From positions 620,001-684,000 of the forward strand of contig NZ_JAPDRF010000003.1 in the NCBI RefSeq assembly GCF_040706615.1: DNA of 64,000 bases, written 5' to 3'. A program made the position numbers and the translations under genes. This document shows, in pieces, positions 24,884 through 31,888 of this stretch (positions within the stretch are counted from its first letter, which is position 1; each line of letters begins with the position of its first letter). The notes beneath the pieces are model-generated. The model was not told where the DNA came from and searched no databases. It worked only from the letters and a program-made list of their open reading frames with translations. Source of the DNA: Lentisalinibacter sediminis (GTDB lineage Bacteria; Pseudomonadota; Gammaproteobacteria; Steroidobacterales; Woeseiaceae).

Positions 24884-26602
24884 TCAGCTCTCCGTGGACT
24901 CGGACGCTTCCATCAGACGCTGCAGCGTGTCGCGCAACGGTTCGCTGCCGGGGAATTCGTCGTAGGCCTCCTGCAGAATCTCGCGGGCCTCCGCACGCCG
25001 GCCGAGGACCCAGAGAGTCTCGCCGAGGTGGGCGGCCACCTCCGGGTCGCGGATCATGTCCCAGGCCCGTTCCAGATACGGCAACGCTGCCTCGGGCTCG
25101 CCCTGGCGGAACAGCACCCAACCCATGCTGTCGATGATGGCGGCGTTTTCCGGCTCCTTCTCGAGAGCGCGCTCAATGAGTTTGCGCGCCTCCTTCAGCC
25201 GGTCGGTGCGGTCCGCCAGCGTGTAGCCGAGCGCATTCAGCGCCGTGGCGCTCTCCGGGCGCAGTGCCAGCGCCTCCCGATAGCCCTCGACGGCGGCATC
25301 CGTCTCGCCGCGGGCAAGCTCCACCTCGGCGCGGCTCAGCAGCAGCCCGAGTGACGGCGGTTTGGCTGCCAGTATCTCGTCGTAGGCGTCCAGCGCCTCC
25401 TCGTAACGCTCCATGGCTTCCAGCAGCTGGGCTTCGGTGAAGCGCACGTCCAGCGCCTGGCGGGGATTGCGCCGGGCGAACCGCTCCAGCTGGGACAGCG
25501 CGCCGTCCGCCTGACCCAGACGGGTCAGGATCACACTCACCCGCTGCTGGGCGGCGAGTTGCAGGCCGCCTTTGCCCACCTGGGCGTACAGGCGCATGGC
25601 CTGCAGCCAGTCCTCGCGTTCCTCGGCGATCGTGGCCAGATAAAAGAGTGCCTCGTGGGTGTGCTCGCCACTCTTCAGCACTTCCGAGAAATCCGTCCAG
25701 GCGGCTTCGTAGTCACCCTGCTGCAGGCTGATGAGTGCCGTGGCACGCCAGGCATCGGCCTGCCCGGGCTCGTCCTGCAGCATCCGGTTCACTACGGTGC
25801 GCGCCTCGTCGGGCCGGTCCGCGCCGGCGAGGAACAGGGCGTAATCCAGCCGCAGGTCCAGATCTTCGGCATCGGCCAGCGGCGCGGCGGTCTCCAGCGC
25901 CGCCTCGGTCTGCTCGTCCGCCTCCAGCGCGCGGGCCAGCAGCAACGTGGCGCGGGGTTCCTCCGGCGCGAGTCCCCGGGCCCGCCTGGCGTAGGCGATC
26001 GCGGTCTCCGCGTCATCGGCGCGCAGGGCGGCGCTCGCCGCGGTAGCCTGGGCGTAGGCATTGTCTTCGTAGGCGTCGGCGAGGCGTTCGGCCACCGCGA
26101 ACGCATCCTCGGGGTGGCCTTCCTCCATCAGTACCGTGACCAGCTCGCGGAACGCGGCATCGTCGGCGCCGTCGGCGGCCGCAGCCTCTTGCAGGTGCCG
26201 AGCCGCCTCTTCCACCTGCTGGTGCTGCAGCGCCAGACGGCCGGCGCAGCGCCGGGCCTCGGCGTCCTGCGGCGCGAGCTCCACCCAGCGCCGCGCAGCC
26301 TCGTAGGCGACGCGATCGTAGCCGTAGTCGAAGGCCGTCCGGGTCGCCTGGCTTGCGGTCTCTACCGACTCCCCGGCCCGTGCCGCCTTCAGGTATTCTT
26401 CGACCCCCGTGGCGTTCTCGCCCCGCTGCAGGGCGATCTCGGCCATGAGTATGTGGTAGGTTCGATCCTGCCCGTCGGTGGACTCGGGGGTCGGTTGCGG
26501 GGTGCCGGCGCAACCCGCCGCAAAGGCGGCCAGAAACAGAATCTGCAGCGTGGCGAGGGCCGGGACCCCGCCTCGACGCGGGAGGGTATGTGTGTCTAGC
26601 AT
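24884..26602 (-). CDS. TPR-repeat lipoprotein upstream of lolB
   Basis: The 572-residue protein begins with a signal peptide ending LAAFAAGC, a plausible lipobox that would anchor it in an outer or inner membrane leaflet. The rest is a solenoid of tetratricopeptide repeats. ESATALNALGYTLADRTDRL and NAAIIDSMGWVLFRQGEPEA are the highly conserved C-terminal repeats of the gammaproteobacterial TPR protein that sits between hemA and lolB. It probably works as an envelope scaffold or assembly factor; its exact role is not known. I start at the ATG at 26602 with AGGGA upstream; an open frame running further into hemA is a shadow. It is divergent from hemA by 105 bp and followed by lolB. Confidence 0.9.
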   Translation of the reverse strand: MLDTHTLPRRGGVPALATLQILFLAAFAAGCAGTPQPTPESTDGQDRTYHILMAEIALQRGENATGVEEYLKAARAGESVETASQATRTAFDYGYDRVAYEAARRWVELAPQDAEARRCAGRLALQHQQVEEAARHLQEAAAADGADDAAFRELVTVLMEEGHPEDAFAVAERLADAYEDNAYAQATAASAALRADDAETAIAYARRARGLAPEEPRATLLLARALEADEQTEAALETAAPLADAEDLDLRLDYALFLAGADRPDEARTVVNRMLQDEPGQADAWRATALISLQQGDYEAAWTDFSEVLKSGEHTHEALFYLATIAEEREDWLQAMRLYAQVGKGGLQLAAQQRVSVILTRLGQADGALSQLERFARRNPRQALDVRFTEAQLLEAMERYEEALDAYDEILAAKPPSLGLLLSRAEVELARGETDAAVEGYREALALRPESATALNALGYTLADRTDRLKEARKLIERALEKEPENAAIIDSMGWVLFRQGEPEAALPYLERAWDMIRDPEVAAHLGETLWVLGRRAEAREILQEAYDEFPGSEPLRDTLQRLMEASESTES

Positions 26603-26707
26603 TCGGAAATCCCTGTCGGTGACCCGGTGGGCCGCTTCGGGCAGATCACCGGCAGTTCGCTTATCATAAGCGCTGCGTGAACCAATCCGAATTATTGATT
26701 CCTTCAG

Positions 26708-27976
26708 ATGCCGTTTTTCATCCTGGGCATTAACCATAACACGGCCCCGGTCGATATCCGTGAGCGGATCGTGTTCGACGAGACCGTGCTGCCCGATGCG
26801 CTGAGCGAATCGGGTTCGCTGCCCGGCGTCCGCGAGAACGTGATCGTCTCCACGTGCAACCGCACGGAGATCGTCTGCGACCTGGAGAGCGAGGCCGAGA
26901 TCGGTCTCGTCGAGTGGCTGCACAACTTCCACGGCATGGACGACCGCCTGGCAGAGTGCCTGTTCCAGGCTCGGGACGACGCCGCCGCCCGGCACCTGTT
27001 CCGCGTGGCCTGCGGGCTGGACTCGGTGATCCTCGGCGAGCCCCAGATCACCGGTCAGCTGAAGGACGCCTTCCGCCACGCCCAGGGCCATGGCCGCGCC
27101 GGGCCACGGCTCACCCGGCTGTTCCAGCACGCGTTCTCGGTGGCGAAGAAGGTACGCACCGACACCACCATCGGCTCGAGCCCCGTGTCGGTGGCCTATG
27201 CCGCCGTGTCGCTCGCCCGCCAGATCTTCTCCCGCTTCGACAAACACACGGCGCTGCTGGTGGGCGCCGGCGAGACCATCGAGCTGGTCGCCCGCCACCT
27301 GCACGGCCACGGCATCGGCCGCCTGTTCATCGCCAACCGCAGCCTGCCGCGGGCGCGCGCGCTGGCCGCCGAGTTCGGCGGCTTCGCCCTGCCGCTCTCC
27401 GAGCTGCCCGGCACCCTGCCCGAAGCCGACATCATTATCAGCTCAACGGCGAGCCCCGACCCGCTCATCACGGCTGCCGATATGAAACGGGCGCTGGAAC
27501 TGAGGAAGCGCAAGCCTATCTTCGCCTGCGACATCGCCGTGCCCCGGGACATCGAGCCAGAGGTCGGAAATTTCGAGGACGTCTATCTCTACACCGTCGA
27601 CGACCTGCAGGGCGTCATAAACGACGGCCTGCAGAGCAGGAAGGCGGCCGCCGACGAGGCCGAGCGCATCATCGAATTCGAACTGGAGCGCTTCCGCAAC
27701 GCCGAGCGGGTGCTGGATGCCGTGCCCATCATCAAGTCCATCCGCGGCCGCGGCGAGGAGCTGAAGCAGGAGGTGCTCGAGCAGGCCATTCGCCGGCTGT
27801 CGAATTCGGGCGACCCGGAGGCGGCGCTCCGGTATCTGGCCTCCACGCTCATGAACAAGATGCTGCACAAGCCCAGCGAGCGGCTGCGTCAGGCCGGCGA
27901 GGAGTCCGACGAGGCCATCATGCTCTCGGCCCGCGAACTCTTTGGTCTGAACGACGACAAGAAGAATCGCTCCTGA
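26708..27976 (+). CDS. hemA: Glutamyl-tRNA reductase
   Basis: The enzyme catalyses the first committed step of C5 haem synthesis, NADPH-dependent reduction of Glu-tRNA to glutamate-1-semialdehyde. The signature GINHNTAPVDIRER is at the N-terminus and STCNRTE holds the catalytic Cys50. The NADPH site (TALLVGAGETIELVARHL) and the C-terminal dimerisation domain follow. At 422 residues it has the usual length. The gene is divergent from the TPR lipoprotein and followed after 27 bp by prfA, so hemA-prfA form a conserved operon. Confidence 0.97.
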   Translation: MPFFILGINHNTAPVDIRERIVFDETVLPDALSESGSLPGVRENVIVSTCNRTEIVCDLESEAEIGLVEWLHNFHGMDDRLAECLFQARDDAAARHLFRVACGLDSVILGEPQITGQLKDAFRHAQGHGRAGPRLTRLFQHAFSVAKKVRTDTTIGSSPVSVAYAAVSLARQIFSRFDKHTALLVGAGETIELVARHLHGHGIGRLFIANRSLPRARALAAEFGGFALPLSELPGTLPEADIIISSTASPDPLITAADMKRALELRKRKPIFACDIAVPRDIEPEVGNFEDVYLYTVDDLQGVINDGLQSRKAAADEAERIIEFELERFRNAERVLDAVPIIKSIRGRGEELKQEVLEQAIRRLSNSGDPEAALRYLASTLMNKMLHKPSERLRQAGEESDEAIMLSARELFGLNDDKKNRS

Positions 27977-28003
27977 GGCCGGCCGCAGCGACGGCCGTTC
28001 CCC

Positions 28004-29089
28004 GTGAAAGACAGCATCGAACAAAAGCTCCAGGGTCTCGCCGACCGGTTCGAGGAACTCGCCGGACTGCTCGCCGACCCGGACGTCATCGCGGCACAGG
28101 ACCGCTTCCGTGACTACTCCAAGGAGTACGCGCAACTGGAGCCGGTGATGTCGTTGTTCCGCAGCTACCGTGAGCTCGTGGACGACCTGACCGCCGCCGA
28201 GGAGATGGCGAAGGACGCCGACGCCGACATGCAGGCGATGGGCCGCGAGGAAATCGAGCGCCTGGAAGAGGAACGAGAGAGTCTGGAGCGCGAACTCGAG
28301 CTCGCCCTGGTGCCGAGAGACCCGAAGGACGAGAGCGACGTCTACCTCGAGATCCGCGCCGGCACCGGGGGCGACGAGGCGGCCATCTTCGCCGGCGATC
28401 TCTTCCGCATGTACTCCCGCTACGCGGAGGACAAGGGCTGGCGCGTCGAGGTGCTCTCCGCCAGCGAGGGCGAGCACGGCGGCTACAAGGAGATCATCTG
28501 CAAGGTGAGCGGCCGCAACGTCTATGCGCAGATGAAGTTCGAGTCCGGCGCCCATCGGGTGCAGCGGGTGCCGGAGACCGAGTCCCAGGGGCGCATCCAT
28601 ACCTCCGCCTGCACCGTGGCCGTGCTGCCCGAGGCGGAGGAAGTGGGCGAGATCGACATCAACCCCTCGGAGCTGCGCGTGGATACTTACCGGGCGTCGG
28701 GAGCCGGTGGCCAGCACGTGAACAAGACCGACTCCGCCGTGCGCATCACCCACCTGCCCACAGGCATCGTGGTGGAGTGTCAGGACGAGCGCTCCCAGCA
28801 CAAGAACCGGGCGCGGGCGCTGTCGCTGCTGCAGGCGAAACTGGTGGCCGCCGAGGAAGAGGCACTGGCCACCGAGCGGGCCGAGACCCGCAAGCTGCTG
28901 GTAGGTTCCGGCGACCGCTCCGAGCGCATCCGCACCTACAACTATCCCCAGGGCCGGGTGACCGACCACCGCATCAACCTGACTCTCTATAAACTGGACG
29001 AAGTGCTGCAGGGCAGCCTGGACCCGATCATCGACCCGCTCACCCGGGAATACCAGGCCGACCAGCTGGCAGCCCTGACGGAACACTGA
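28004..29089 (+). CDS. prfA: Peptide chain release factor 1
   Basis: RF1 recognises UAA and UAG in the ribosomal A site and triggers peptide release. The GGQ motif is in ASGAGGQHVNKTDSAVRITH, and the decoding domain and coiled N-terminus are typical. The 361-residue length is standard. It starts with GTG at 28004. In many relatives prmC, which methylates the GGQ Gln, follows immediately. Here prmC is about 16 kb away at 45140, beyond an accessory block. Confidence 0.97.
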   Translation: MKDSIEQKLQGLADRFEELAGLLADPDVIAAQDRFRDYSKEYAQLEPVMSLFRSYRELVDDLTAAEEMAKDADADMQAMGREEIERLEEERESLERELELALVPRDPKDESDVYLEIRAGTGGDEAAIFAGDLFRMYSRYAEDKGWRVEVLSASEGEHGGYKEIICKVSGRNVYAQMKFESGAHRVQRVPETESQGRIHTSACTVAVLPEAEEVGEIDINPSELRVDTYRASGAGGQHVNKTDSAVRITHLPTGIVVECQDERSQHKNRARALSLLQAKLVAAEEEALATERAETRKLLVGSGDRSERIRTYNYPQGRVTDHRINLTLYKLDEVLQGSLDPIIDPLTREYQADQLAALTEH

Positions 29090-29103
29090 GGAACCGCATC
29101 GCC

Positions 29104-30108
29104 ATGGACGCGCGGCAGCTCATCGACGCCATCGGCACCACGCCGCTGATCCGGCTGAATCGCGCGTCCGAGGCCACCGGCTGCGAGATTCTCGGCAAGG
29201 CCGAATTCATGAACCCGGGCGGCTCGGTGAAGGACCGGGCGGCGCTCGGCATGGTGCGCCGCGCCCAGGCCACGGGGGAACTCAAGCCCGGCGGCACCAT
29301 CATCGAGGGCACCGCCGGTAACACCGGTATTGGATTGGCCATGGTCGGCAATGCGCTGGGCCATCCGAGCATTATTGTGATGCCGGATACCCAGAGTAGG
29401 GAGAAGATCGACGCGCTGCGCGCCTACGGCGCCGACGTTAGGCTGATCCCCGCCGTGCCTTTCCGCAACCCGAACCACTTCGTCCACGTCTCCGGCCGCA
29501 TGGCCGAAGACATGAACGCCAAGGAACCCGGCAGCGCCTTCTGGCCGAACCAGTTCGACAACACCGCCAACCGTGACTACCACGCCGAGACCACCGGCCC
29601 GGAGATCTGGGACCAGACCGACGGCGAGGTGGACGCGTTCATCTGCGCCGGCGGCACCGGCGGCACGCTGGCCGGCGTCTCGCAGTACCTGAAGGCCTGC
29701 AAGCCGGAGGTGAAGATCGGGCTCGCCGACCCCGGCGGCTCCGGGCTCTACCACTACTACACCGAAGGCGAGATCCGCATCGAGGGCAGCTCCATCACCG
29801 AGGGCATCGGCAACTCGCGCATCACCGCCAACCTCGAAGGCGCCGAGATCGACCTGGCCTACCGGATCATGGATCAGGTGGCCATCCCGCTCGTCTACGA
29901 CATGATCCGCGAGGAAGGCCTCGTGCTCGGCGGCTCCAGCGGCATCAACGTGGGCGGCGCCATGGCCATGGCGCGGGAGCTGGGCACCGGCCACACCATC
30001 GTCACGGTGCTGTGCGACGGCGCCATGCGCTACCGGGAGCGGCTGTTCAACCGCGCGTACCTGGAGTCGAAGGGCCTGTCATTGCCTGACTGGCTGGAGA
30101 CCCTGTAG
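29104..30108 (+). CDS. Cysteine synthase-like PLP enzyme (beta-substituting synthase)
   Basis: The 334-residue fold-type II PLP enzyme has IGTTPLIRLNR, the PLP Lys43 in NPGGSVKDRAALG, the substrate loop EGTAGNTGIGLA and the phosphate-binding CAGGTGGTLAGVSQYL. The family makes cysteine from O-acetylserine and sulfide. The long middle segment (AVPFRNPNHFVHVSGRMAED) and the altered loop (TAGNTG where CysK has TSGNTG) set it apart from core CysK, so substrate choice may differ. It starts 14 bp after prfA. Its TAG stop is the foot of a REP repeat. A second fold-type II synthase, CBS, lies at the other end of the accessory block. Confidence 0.85.
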   Translation: MDARQLIDAIGTTPLIRLNRASEATGCEILGKAEFMNPGGSVKDRAALGMVRRAQATGELKPGGTIIEGTAGNTGIGLAMVGNALGHPSIIVMPDTQSREKIDALRAYGADVRLIPAVPFRNPNHFVHVSGRMAEDMNAKEPGSAFWPNQFDNTANRDYHAETTGPEIWDQTDGEVDAFICAGGTGGTLAGVSQYLKACKPEVKIGLADPGGSGLYHYYTEGEIRIEGSSITEGIGNSRITANLEGAEIDLAYRIMDQVAIPLVYDMIREEGLVLGGSSGINVGGAMAMARELGTGHTIVTVLCDGAMRYRERLFNRAYLESKGLSLPDWLETL

Positions 30109-30128
30109 GAGGGCCTTCAGGCCCGATC
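30105..30128. repeat. Single REP half-unit overlapping a stop codon
   Basis: GTAGGAGGGCCTTCAGGCCC plus GATC begins at 30105, and its TAG (30106-30108) is the stop codon of the cysteine-synthase-like gene. No inverted partner follows before the next start at 30135. Confidence 0.88.
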
Positions 30129-30134
30129 CCGATT

Positions 30135-30395
30135 ATGAACTACGCCTGGCACGACCTCATCGGCAACGCAGGCGTCGCGCTCATCATCCTCGCCTACCTC
30201 CTGCTGCAGCTCGACCGGCTGAGCAGCACGGCGCTCACGTATTCGGTGATGAACGCGCTGGGCGCCGCGCTGGTCATCATCTCGCTTTATTTCGACTTCA
30301 ATCTGTCCGCATTCGTCATCGAGGCGTTCTGGGTGGTGATCAGCCTGGTCGGAATCGGACGCTGGTGGATGAAAAAGGCAGGCGAGGCACCCTGA
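30135..30395 (+). CDS. CBU_0592-family small membrane protein
   Basis: This 86-residue protein has three closely packed hydrophobic segments (about 8-25, 33-52 and 57-77) and a short basic end. The pattern DLIGNAGVALIILAYLLLQL followed by YSVMNALGAALVIISLYFDF matches the CBU_0592 family of uncharacterised inner-membrane proteins. It starts just after a REP half-unit. No ribosome site is obvious, though the GGAGGG of the REP lies about 20 bases upstream. Function unknown. Confidence 0.75.
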   Translation: MNYAWHDLIGNAGVALIILAYLLLQLDRLSSTALTYSVMNALGAALVIISLYFDFNLSAFVIEAFWVVISLVGIGRWWMKKAGEAP

Positions 30396-30539
30396 CGGAT
30401 CGTAAACTGTGACGAGAACGATCGCGCGATACTCAGATCAGCTCCGGGGACGATGATCTGCGCGATGAGTGTGAGTCAGTAGCGCCGCACAGGATGCGGT
30501 CTGGCCCGTGACCGCGGCAGTTGCCGGGAGGTTATCGCC

Positions 30540-30902
30540 ATGCAAACACACGAGAAGATCAGCTACGTCGAGTTTCCCGCCAGGCATCTGACCGCCACCA
30601 AGGCATTCTTCGAACGGGTGTTCGGCTGGTCTTTCGTCGACTATGGCCCCACCTACACATCGTTTTCGGCGGCAGGTCTCGACGGCGGGTTCTACGAGGC
30701 TGACGTCGCCGCATCGACGGACAACGGCAGTGCCCTGATCGTCCTCTACAGCGAGCGTCTGGAGGAGACCCAGGCCAAGGTGGAGGCGGCAGGCGGTCGA
30801 ATCGTCAAACCCATATTCTCTTTTCCCGGGGGGCGCCGGTTCCACTTCACCGAGCCTAGCGGAAACGAGTTCGCGGTCTGGGGAGAGGACGCGGACGCGT
30901 GA
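30540..30902 (+). CDS. VOC (glyoxalase/bleomycin-resistance) superfamily protein
   Basis: The 120-residue single-unit VOC protein has the ISYVEFPARHLTATKAFFER start, the FGWSFVDYGPTYTSF strand and the end RRFHFTEPSGNEFAVWGED, whose Glu is a usual metal ligand. Such proteins are often dimeric metal enzymes or binding proteins; no substrate can be read. GGGAGG lies upstream (30527-30532) of the ATG at 30540. Its stop overlaps the GTG of a truncated reductase fragment. Confidence 0.82.
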   Translation: MQTHEKISYVEFPARHLTATKAFFERVFGWSFVDYGPTYTSFSAAGLDGGFYEADVAASTDNGSALIVLYSERLEETQAKVEAAGGRIVKPIFSFPGGRRFHFTEPSGNEFAVWGEDADA

Positions 30903-30994
30903 AGGTCATCTTCTACGTCGCTGCGACTCTGGACGGATATACCGCCGGACGGTCCGGCAGCTTGGACTGGTTCGCGTGCGTGCAGGGTTCGTGA
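30899..30994 (+). pseudogene. N-terminal fragment of a RibD/dihydrofolate-reductase-family protein
   Basis: The frame starts GTGA-overlapped with the VOC gene and reads VKVIFYVAATLDGYTAGRSG, then SLDWF, before a stop at 30992. This is the standard start of RibD C-terminal/DHFR-like reductases (K-V-x-Y-x-A-x-SLDG-Y-I-A). Only 31 codons remain of a protein normally near 180 residues. AT-rich sequence begins right after the stop, so the fragment probably marks an insertion or deletion junction. Confidence 0.7.
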
Positions 30995-31298
30995 CCCGGC
31001 GCGTGATGCCGCTCTGCCTCCACCCATTATTCGTAGCTTGTGGTACTTTTTGCCTATGGCGCACTTGGTTTCCTCATAAAAGTACTTTGATCCGGCTTCG
31101 GGCCAATTTGAGGATGACGATGGATCCGTGAAACTCCTCGGCCATAACAAAGTGCAAGCCGATGATCTACTCGTTGCTGCGATACTCGGTGCATTGAAGA
31201 GCGAGGCAGCATTTTCTGATGTTGAATTGAGGCAAATACTTGATGAGTGGTCATCAGAGCCACTTTATTTGCGTTCACCTTTCCAGGAGGAGTCAATC
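30995..31298. other. 304-bp leader region upstream of the nickel SOD gene
   Basis: Composition drops sharply here. A GTG-started frame at 31128 runs in frame into the SOD gene, but it has no ribosome site and the added 57 residues are not part of the SOD family. I see no convincing gene. This stretch should hold the SOD promoter, and TTGTGGTACTTTTTGCCTAT near 31038-31057 is AT-rich enough to be considered. Confidence 0.45.
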
Positions 31299-31769
31299 AT
31301 GAAGAACTTCAAAACAGTAATGTTGTCCGTTATGTGCATCGTCGCTGGATACTTTCTACTGCTACCGACACAAGGGTATACGCATTGCCAGATTCCCTGT
31401 GGAATATACGATGACGCTGCCCGGGTTCAGTCAATGCTTGAAGATGCAGCTACCGTTGAAAAATCCACTAAGTTGATTGCAGAGTTGTCCGGAAAGTCTG
31501 ACGCGCAATCTCGAAATCAAATGGTTCGCTGGATCATGAACAAAGAGCAACATGCTCAAAAGATTATTTCTACGATCAGTGATTATTTTCTGACGCAACG
31601 TGTAAAAGCCGATCAAAAGGATTATGCAGAGCGTTTGGCAAAACACCACGCTGTCATAGTTGCGGCAATGCAAGCCAAGCAGAACGCGGATGGCAAATAC
31701 GCGAAATCTTTAAAGGAGAGTATCGAAGCCTTGCGAACATACTATCCTGAGCATGAACATGCCGAATAA
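31299..31769 (+). CDS. sodN: Exported nickel superoxide dismutase
   Basis: The mature N-terminus is the nickel hook HCQIPCGIYDD: His29 (mature His1), Cys30 and Cys34 match the ligands of NiSOD, and Tyr37 (mature Tyr9) is kept. SDYF and the Arg in NQMVRWIMNKEQ also match the family. The 28-residue leader has basic residues at 2 and 5 and a hydrophobic core (VMLSVMCIVAGYFLLLP), like a Sec signal, unlike the short propeptide of Streptomyces SodN. The position equivalent to the common Asp3 is Gln. A perfect AGGAGG precedes the ATG at 31299. No SodX-type peptidase or nickel transporter is nearby. The gene is markedly AT-rich against its neighbours (26/60 G+C in one line), suggesting recent transfer. 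Confidence 0.9.
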   Translation: MKNFKTVMLSVMCIVAGYFLLLPTQGYTHCQIPCGIYDDAARVQSMLEDAATVEKSTKLIAELSGKSDAQSRNQMVRWIMNKEQHAQKIISTISDYFLTQRVKADQKDYAERLAKHHAVIVAAMQAKQNADGKYAKSLKESIEALRTYYPEHEHAE

Positions 31770-31888
31770 CCCGTAGTCGACCTCGACTAACTTTGATTCT
31801 CCCTCTCGGATCTGCAGCTCCAGCGGCGTACTGACGGCAATCACCCGTAAGCTATACTCTGCGCTCGCAGGGAGAGAGGGATCGGCCC

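Noticed and set aside
26603..27310. Extension of the TPR lipoprotein frame upstream across hemA
   Set aside because: The extension is antisense to conserved hemA, and the lipoprotein signal peptide with its ribosome site starts at 26602.
31128..31298. A 57-codon N-terminal extension of the nickel SOD
   Set aside because: There is no ribosome site at its GTG, while AGGAGG sits before the ATG at 31299; the extension would bury the signal peptide.
31775..31790. Terminator after the nickel SOD
   Set aside because: AGTCGA-cc-TCGACT is a short hairpin without a following T-run, so it is too weak to call.
30995..31888. The SOD insert as an integron gene cassette
   Set aside because: Size and composition fit, but I find no convincing attC core pair (RYYYAAC/GTTRRRY) at the ends and no integrase in the window.
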